Shown here: positions 55,378 to 64,000 of the stretch, piece by piece
How the letters are laid out: every line of letters starts with the position of its first letter
Numbering within the stretch: the stretch's first letter is position 1
Assembly: GCA_028278525.1 (NCBI GenBank)
Contig: JANQEE010000011.1
Span: forward strand, 310,001-374,000
Reading direction: 5' to 3'
DNA: 64,000 nt
Source: Minwuiaceae bacterium
Lineage (GTDB): Bacteria > Pseudomonadota > Alphaproteobacteria > Minwuiales > Minwuiaceae
The notes under the pieces: generated by a model
Seen by the model: only the letters and a program-made list of their open reading frames with translations
Databases searched by the model: none
Told to the model about the DNA's origin: nothing
Made by a program: the position numbers and the translations under genes

Positions 55378-55392
55378 CGCAAGAAAAACGGA

Positions 55393-55412
55393 CCCGGCAA
55401 TTTAATGCCGGG
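55393..55412 (+). terminator. Terminator of the dcw cluster
   Basis: CCCGGCA (55393-55399) and TGCCGGG (55406-55412) form a perfect 7-bp stem with a six-base ATTTAA loop 16 bases past the ftsZ stop, followed by a short T run a few bases on. Confidence 0.65.
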
Positions 55413-55470
55413 GCCGATTTACGCTACTGCTCCGACGCGTCCGTGGACGCGCCAAAGGCCCGGCGTCGGG

Positions 55471-55860
55471 TCAGGCCGCTCGCGCGCGGCGCCGTGATTT
55501 ACCCGACAATGTCTTGATCAGGCCGCTGACAGCCGACCGGACAGAATTGTCCGAGATATCGCTGAAGTTGCGAACCAGTTCGATGGTCGAACGGTTCTTG
55601 CCGCCATGTTCCAGCGGCTCTTTGTCGGTGGTCGGCTGCAATCCATCAAAGAAGAAACTCATGTCGACATCCAGGCGTTTGGCGATTTCGTAGAGTCGCC
55701 CCGCGCTCACCCGGTTGGCGCCGGTCTCGTACTTCTGAACCTGCTGATAGGAAATCGACAGGGAATTTGCGAGATTCTCCTGCGTCAGCCCCATCATGGT
55801 GCGGCGTTCGCGGATGCGTTCGCCTACATGATCGTCAACTTGTTTCGCTAGCTTGCCCAT
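55471..55860 (-). CDS. XRE-family transcriptional regulator
   Basis: A 129-residue protein. The helix-turn-helix lies at about residues 18-60: RIRERRTMMGLTQENLANSL, then SISYQQVQKYETGANRVSAG, a pattern common in alphaproteobacterial Cro/CI-type regulators. The middle LDVDMSFFFDGL is also typical. The C-terminal third is Ser/Arg-rich (LSGKSRRRARAA). It is on the opposite strand to the dcw genes and lies where lpxC usually follows ftsZ. Target unknown. Confidence 0.9.
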   Translation of the reverse strand: MGKLAKQVDDHVGERIRERRTMMGLTQENLANSLSISYQQVQKYETGANRVSAGRLYEIAKRLDVDMSFFFDGLQPTTDKEPLEHGGKNRSTIELVRNFSDISDNSVRSAVSGLIKTLSGKSRRRARAA

Positions 55861-56174
55861 TTTCCGAAAACTCCCACTCTTTAATCATTACTCGGCCTTG
55901 CAGATCGGAATCGGTCTTTCGCAACGGCGACGACCGACTGTTCCCAACTTCGTCTGCCCCCAACAAGCTGGCAGAGACTACTCAATACACACGAGTTGAG
56001 GTATTAGACTAAAGTATAACTATCGCTATGCGATCATTGCGCCGGGGCGGCTTTTGTCGTCGCGCGAGCTATCGAACCATCGCCAATTCAGGCCGATCCG
56101 ATTAAGCTTAAGAAGGCGTGGGCCCGCGCGGCGACAGCCTTGATTTCGCGGGCGACAGGTGCAAGAAAAGCAGG
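55861..56174. other. Gap between XRE gene and bamD
   Basis: 314 bases without a convincing gene. The left half (55861-56030) is AT-rich and should hold the divergent promoters for the XRE regulator and bamD. No trace of an lpxC reading frame is visible. Confidence 0.5.
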
Positions 56175-57005
56175 ATGCGAAAGAGCGTGGTGCCAGGAAT
56201 TTTGCGGTTCTCCGCCGCATCGGCGGCGATGTTGCTTTTGGCGGCCTGTAGCGGCGGCGACGATGGCGAGATCGCCTATGTGGAGCGGCCGCCGGAGGTG
56301 ATCTACAACAACGCGCTCGACGACCTCCAGGACGGCAACTACAAAAAGGCCTCCAGCGGCTTCGACGAGGTCGAGCGTCAGCACCCCTATTCGGTGTGGG
56401 CCACCAAGGCGCAGCTCATGGCGGCGTTCTCCGCCTATCAGGACAACAACTATGAGCTCGCCGTGCTGGCGGCGCAGCGCTTCATTCGCCTGCATCCCGG
56501 CAACAAGGACGTGCCTTACGCCTATTATCTGATCGCCATCAGTTACTACGAGCAGATCTCCGACGTCGGCCGCGACCAGGAAAACACCAAGCAGGCATTG
56601 ACCGCCCTGGAAGAGCTGGTCCGGCGCTTCCCGGACAGCAAATATGCGCGCGACGCCCGGCTGAAGATCGACCTGGCCCGCGACCATCTGGGCGGCAAGG
56701 AAATGGAAATCGGTCGCTATTACCTGAACCAGGGCCAGTATGTCGCCGCGATCAACCGGTTTCGCGTCGTGATCGAGAACTACCAGACCACGACCCACGC
56801 CCCGGAGGCGCTGCACCGCCTGACCGAGGCTTATCTGGCCTTGGGCGTTACCGATGAAGCGCAGACCGCCGGCGCGGTGCTGGGGTTCAACTATCCCGAC
56901 AGCGACTGGTATCAGGATTCGTATGCCCTGCTTACGGGATCGGACCTGGAATTGAAGGCCAGTCAGGAATCCTGGATCACGCGCGCCTGGAAACAGGTTT
57001 TCTGA
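56175..57005 (+). CDS. bamD: Outer-membrane assembly lipoprotein BamD
   Basis: A 276-residue lipoprotein: MRKSVVPGILRFSAASAAML, lipobox LLAAC. Five TPR-like repeats follow, with the family strings PPEVIYNNALDDLQDGNY, KASSGFDEVERQHPYSVWA, ELAVLAAQRFIRLHPGNKDV and PYAYYLIAISYYEQI. It is an essential part of the BAM complex that inserts beta-barrel proteins. A GTG 19 codons upstream keeps the frame, but the chosen ATG directly precedes the signal peptide. recN follows 12 bases later. Confidence 0.96.
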   Translation: MRKSVVPGILRFSAASAAMLLLAACSGGDDGEIAYVERPPEVIYNNALDDLQDGNYKKASSGFDEVERQHPYSVWATKAQLMAAFSAYQDNNYELAVLAAQRFIRLHPGNKDVPYAYYLIAISYYEQISDVGRDQENTKQALTALEELVRRFPDSKYARDARLKIDLARDHLGGKEMEIGRYYLNQGQYVAAINRFRVVIENYQTTTHAPEALHRLTEAYLALGVTDEAQTAGAVLGFNYPDSDWYQDSYALLTGSDLELKASQESWITRAWKQVF

Positions 57006-57017
57006 GGCAGGCGCCCG

Positions 57018-60778
<3,761 letters not shown>

Positions 60779-60803
60779 GTCGGCGCTTTTCGATTTAGGC
60801 TGA

Positions 60804-60914
60804 CCCCTCACCCAGCTACGGCTAGGGCTCGGCATTACGCCTCGCCAAGCCTTCACAACCCTCTCCCCGCGGGAGAGGGAGGGCCCCGCCGCGAAGCGGT
60901 GGGAGGGTGAGGGG
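60804..60914. repeat. Palindromic intergenic repeat between ligA and pepP
   Basis: The outer arms CCCCTCACCC (60804-60813) and GGGTGAGGGG (60905-60914) are perfect complements. Inside, CCCTCTCCC/GGGAGAGGG (60859-60879) forms a 9-bp hairpin with a three-base loop, and a GCCGC-GAA-GCGGT hairpin follows. This type of sequence is a widespread alphaproteobacterial intergenic repeat. It lies between convergent ligA and the peptidase gene and may terminate both. Confidence 0.8.
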
Positions 60915-60956
60915 ACTACGGCGACGTCGATTGATCGATCACCGGAATCACCCCAA

Positions 60957-62993
60957 TCAGCGCTCTATCGGCTCCGTCGCCTCCTTAAGCCAGGCGGCCG
61001 TCTCGTCGTCGACCAGCGGCGCGATGTCGGCGCGGACGGTGGCGTGGTAGCCGTTCAGCCAATCCAGTTCACCGTCTATCAGCAACGAGACATCGACCAG
61101 CGCGCGGTCGATCGGCGCGCGGGTCAGGGTCTCGAATTCCAGCAGCTTGCGCTCGCCGGGCTGCTCCGCCGCTTCGCGCACCACCACCAGGTTCTCGATA
61201 CGGATGCCGTACTCGCCGGTCTTGTAATAGCCGGGCTCATTGGAGACGATCATGCCGGGCTTCATGGCGGCGCTGCCACCGGCCTTCGAGATCCGCTGCG
61301 GGCCTTCGTGCACGTTCAGGTAGGAGCCGACGCCATGCCCGGTGCCGTGATCGAAATCGAGGCCGACCTGCCAGAGCGCATGGCGGGCCAGCGCATCGAT
61401 CTGCCCGCCGTCGGTGCCTTCCGGGAAGCGGCAGGTCGCGATGGCAATGTGGCCTTTGAGCACGCGGGTGAAGCGCTCGCGCATTTCGTCGCTTGGCGCG
61501 CCGATGGCGACGGTGCGGGTGATGTCGGTGGTGCCGTCCAGATACTGCGCGCCGGAATCGACCAGGAACAGGCTGCCCGGTTCGAGCTTGCGGTTGGTTT
61601 CCGGCGTGACGCGGTAATGCACGATGGCGCCGTTCGGTCCCGCACCGGAGATGGTGGTGAAGCTCAAATCCTCGATCAGGTCGTTTTCCATGCGGATCGC
61701 ACGTAGCCGTTCCGCGGCCGTGAGCTCGTCCAGGTCGCCGCCGCCGGCTTCGCGCGCCAACCAGGCAAGGAACCGGGTCACCGCCGCGCCGTCGCGGATG
61801 TGGGCGGAGCGGGCGCCGGCGACTTCGATATCGTTCTTGCATGCCTTGGGCAGGGTGCAGGGATCCGCAGCCGCCTGCACCGTCGCGCCCGCTGCCTTCA
61901 GGCGGTTGGCAACCCAGACGCCGGTGACCGCGGGGTCGACCCGGACGGTCTTGCCGTCGGCGCCGAGGCGGTCCAGCAAACCGCCGAACGCGTCCCGTTC
62001 GTGCAACGCTACCCCGTTGCCCAGATGTCCGGTCAGGCCGGGCGTGATCTTACGCCGGTCCATGATCAGGTCGACCTTCCCGTCGTTATGCAGGATCGCG
62101 AAACCGAGCGGCAGAGGGGAGTGAGGCACGTCGGCGCCGCGGATATTGAGCAGCCAGGCAATCGAATCCGGCAGGGTGATGACGGCGGCGTCGGCGCCGT
62201 CTTTCTTTAAGGTTTCGGCCAGGCGGGTCCGTTTGTCGGCGGCGCTTTCGCCGGCATAGTCCAGGGCGTGCGGTACCACCGGCGCCAGCGGCGGCGGCGG
62301 CTGATCGGTCCAAACCGTGTCCAGCGGGTTGGGTTCCAGCGCGACCAACTCGGCCCCGGCCTTGGCGCAGGCTTTCTCCAGCCGCTTCACGCCGTCGGCG
62401 GTGTGCAGCCACGGGTCGTAGCCGAGCTTCTGCCCAGCGGAGAGGGTTTCCGCCAGCCAGTCGCCCATGGGCTCCTGCGTTACGTGGCGCGGCGCGAACA
62501 GGGCCGTGTCGACCTGGTCTCTTACCTGCAGGGTATAGCGGCCGTCGACGAAGATCGCCGCCGTTTCGGCCGCCACGACCGCCATGCCGGCGGAGCCGGT
62601 GAAGCCGGTCAGCCAGCAGAGCCGGTCCGCCGAACGCGGCACGTATTCGCCGTTGAACTCGTCGTTACGGGGCACCACGAAGCCGTCGACGCCGAGCCGC
62701 TTGAGTTCGCCGCGCAGGGCCGTTAGCCGGCCGCCGGCCGCCGACGCCTGCTCGATCGTCGCGTCGTAGGACGCGGCCAGCTCGTCGGCCAGGGCGCGAA
62801 GTTCCGCGGCCGCGTCGGGGGGCAGATCCGGGCCGATCAGCACAAGCGGCTCCAGCGGATCGCGCCGGGTCGGGCCCGCGGCGATGCCGGCGATCAGGTC
62901 TCGAACCTCCGCCGCCGGACGGCTTATTCCGGCCGCCGCCAGCGCGTTCAAAAGGCGCGTTTCGCTTGGGCTAGAGGCTTGTTCTCGGCTCAT
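60957..62993 (-). CDS. Xaa-Pro aminopeptidase P (M24B family)
   Basis: A 678-residue M24B peptidase of the long, three-domain aminopeptidase P type: two creatinase-like N-terminal domains and a C-terminal pita-bread domain. Metal ligands are visible: two Asp in FLVDSGAQYLDGTTDITR, His in GTGHGVGSYLNVHEGPQ and two Glu in VSNEPGYY and GIRIENLVVV. It removes N-terminal residues ahead of proline. The ATG chosen has AGGAG seven bases upstream; a longer frame adds 18 residues without support. Confidence 0.95.
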   Translation of the reverse strand: MSREQASSPSETRLLNALAAAGISRPAAEVRDLIAGIAAGPTRRDPLEPLVLIGPDLPPDAAAELRALADELAASYDATIEQASAAGGRLTALRGELKRLGVDGFVVPRNDEFNGEYVPRSADRLCWLTGFTGSAGMAVVAAETAAIFVDGRYTLQVRDQVDTALFAPRHVTQEPMGDWLAETLSAGQKLGYDPWLHTADGVKRLEKACAKAGAELVALEPNPLDTVWTDQPPPPLAPVVPHALDYAGESAADKRTRLAETLKKDGADAAVITLPDSIAWLLNIRGADVPHSPLPLGFAILHNDGKVDLIMDRRKITPGLTGHLGNGVALHERDAFGGLLDRLGADGKTVRVDPAVTGVWVANRLKAAGATVQAAADPCTLPKACKNDIEVAGARSAHIRDGAAVTRFLAWLAREAGGGDLDELTAAERLRAIRMENDLIEDLSFTTISGAGPNGAIVHYRVTPETNRKLEPGSLFLVDSGAQYLDGTTDITRTVAIGAPSDEMRERFTRVLKGHIAIATCRFPEGTDGGQIDALARHALWQVGLDFDHGTGHGVGSYLNVHEGPQRISKAGGSAAMKPGMIVSNEPGYYKTGEYGIRIENLVVVREAAEQPGERKLLEFETLTRAPIDRALVDVSLLIDGELDWLNGYHATVRADIAPLVDDETAAWLKEATEPIER

Positions 62994-63179
62994 GAATGTC
63001 TCCTGGGATGCCAGTCTGACTATGTCGCGGCAGGACCCTGGCTGCAACTTTTGTCATGCGTTCCGTGCAATGCTGCGATGCGGCAATTAAGGTCATAATA
63101 CTTCATTAACCCGTTGAATTTATTAGTGTGCATCGCAATATTTCCTCTAAGAGAATAGCCTCGCAAGTGGAGTACACCC

Positions 63180-63530
63180 ATGGTGGAGAAACGCGTTTCA
63201 GAAGTCGGCGGCAAGGCAGCGATCCTGCCGGTCCGACCGACCGCAGAATATGACTATTTTGCCATCCGCGCCCAGGCGGAACGGCTTCGGGCCCAGGAAC
63301 TGGGCGGGTTCATCCGGTCCGCCGACAAGGCGGTCGTGAACGGTCTCAGCCGCCTGTGGCGCTGGGTCAGCGAGAGCTGGCAGCGCCGGGCGACCCTGGC
63401 CGAACTGGCCCGGCTGGACGACCGCATGCTGTCCGATATCGGCATCGCCCGGGACCAGCTTGGCGTGGCGCTGAAGAAGGGCCCGGCGAACGCGAATTGT
63501 GCGGCCGAGCAACAGGGACGCGCCGCCTGA
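63180..63530 (+). CDS. DUF1127-domain small protein
   Basis: A 116-residue protein whose second half matches DUF1127 (YjiS-like): RRATLAELARLDDRMLSDIG followed by IARDQL, ahead of a short Ala-rich tail. GGAG lies seven bases before the ATG. The N-terminal ~65 residues are unusual for the family, which is normally 45-75 residues long. DUF1127 proteins are small, Arg-rich and in some alphaproteobacteria affect RNA turnover or phosphate use. It lies divergent from the aminopeptidase gene and converges on the methyltransferase. Confidence 0.85.
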   Translation: MVEKRVSEVGGKAAILPVRPTAEYDYFAIRAQAERLRAQELGGFIRSADKAVVNGLSRLWRWVSESWQRRATLAELARLDDRMLSDIGIARDQLGVALKKGPANANCAAEQQGRAA

Positions 63531-63550
63531 CAAGGCGCTGAGTAGTACCG

Positions 63551-64000
63551 TCAACGGATCATAAGTAACGTCAGCCAACCGGACAGGGCGATGCGGCCGA
63601 AGAGCCGCAGGCCCTGGCCCCGGTAGGCATTGCGCACCAGCGTTTCCTGACCTTCCAATAAACCCGACAGAACCAGAACCCCGCCCGGCACCAACGCGCC
63701 GGCGACCGGCCGTGCCAGCTTGGCCAGCGGCCGCGCCAGAATATTGGCGACGATCAGGTCATGCGGCGCCGAGACCGTGAGGCCGCGGTGCTTCAGGCCA
63801 TCGGCCCGAACCGCGCGGACCAGCGGGGCAAGTCCGTTGTGAACGGCGTTTTCCCGCGTGACCGCCACGGCAATCGGATCGATATCCGCCGCCAGAACCG
63901 GGCAGCACCAGGCCCGAGCCATAGCCAGCGCCAGCACCCCCGACCCACAGCCGAGATCCACCGGCCGGCGAACGCGCCGCCGTTTCGCCAGAGCGTCCAG
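63551..64000 (-). CDS. prmA: Ribosomal protein L11 methyltransferase-like (5' end cut off)
   Basis: The frame runs off the window's right end; about 150 C-terminal residues are seen. It shows the class I SAM fold: DLGCGSGVLALAMA (SAM loop), AADIDPIAVAVTRENAVHNG, and the motif IVANILARPLAKLA with the NILA sequence typical of PrmA in place of NPPY/DPPY. It likely trimethylates ribosomal protein L11. Aminopeptidase P beside prmA is a common alphaproteobacterial pairing. The symbol is used with the caution that the N-terminal domain is not visible. Confidence 0.85.
   Translation of the reverse strand: MDALAKRRRVRRPVDLGCGSGVLALAMARAWCCPVLAADIDPIAVAVTRENAVHNGLAPLVRAVRADGLKHRGLTVSAPHDLIVANILARPLAKLARPVAGALVPGGVLVLSGLLEGQETLVRNAYRGQGLRLFGRIALSGWLTLLMIR

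Noticed and set aside
60804..60914. Possible small RNA gene or CRISPR-like repeat
   Set aside because: It is a single copy with the hallmark nested hairpins of a common intergenic repeat; there is no spacer-repeat series.

Overview
The window is high-GC DNA from an alphaproteobacterium. The evidence is the complete mraZ-to-ftsZ division and cell-wall cluster with rnpB beside mraZ, the following bamD-recN-ligA block, an FtsZ with a long C-terminal linker, DUF1127 and DUF2786 proteins, and the mosaic hairpin repeats usual in that class. A Rhodospirillales-like environmental organism fits best, but the genus cannot be told from the sequence. I saw no tRNA, rRNA, CRISPR array, transposase or replication origin.

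Region 1 (1-8.5 kb) is mixed accessory and housekeeping DNA. It holds the 3' part of a large coiled-coil/ankyrin protein that ends at a near-perfect 50-bp inverted repeat. Then come, mostly on the minus strand, a CGNR zinc-finger regulator, an EamA exporter, an AraC regulator, the tail of a broken transporter gene, an Asp/Glu racemase, a CHAP-domain lipoprotein, msrA, a DUF2786 protein and a small membrane protein. Region 2 (8.5-10.2 kb) is an AT-rich island with one SEC-C/DUF5677 gene, clearly foreign to its surroundings.

Region 3 (10.2-26.2 kb) is catabolic and transport DNA. It has a fused 5-oxoprolinase/hydantoinase, an Rrf2 regulator with two DUF2306-like membrane genes, a six-gene branched-chain-amino-acid-type ABC operon with an acyl-CoA ligase inside it (livG-fadD-livH-livM-livK-livF), a flavin monooxygenase, a Rieske oxygenase and a divergent TetR regulator. 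Region 4 (26.2-36.4 kb) starts with hsp20, which has an FNR/FixK-type box upstream. It continues with a light-related group (photolyase, response-regulator adenylate cyclase, AroE paralogue, BLUF photoreceptor), a fumarase-superfamily lyase, a TerB-DnaJ protein, a peptidoglycan amidase, a LysR regulator and RNase P RNA.

Region 5 (36.4-55.4 kb) is the dcw cluster mraZ-rsmH-ftsL-ftsI-murE-murF-mraY-murD-ftsW-murG-murC-murB-ddl-ftsQ-ftsA-ftsZ. Most neighbours overlap by 1-14 bases, so it reads as one translationally coupled unit from MraZ self-control to the Z ring. An array of 10-bp-phased CCCA motifs lies ahead of mraZ and a hairpin terminator follows ftsZ. Region 6 (55.4-64 kb) has an XRE regulator where lpxC would be expected, then bamD, recN, ligA, an aminopeptidase P, a DUF1127 protein and the 3' part of a prmA-like methyltransferase.

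Functions are read from motifs and family resemblance by eye; no database search was run.
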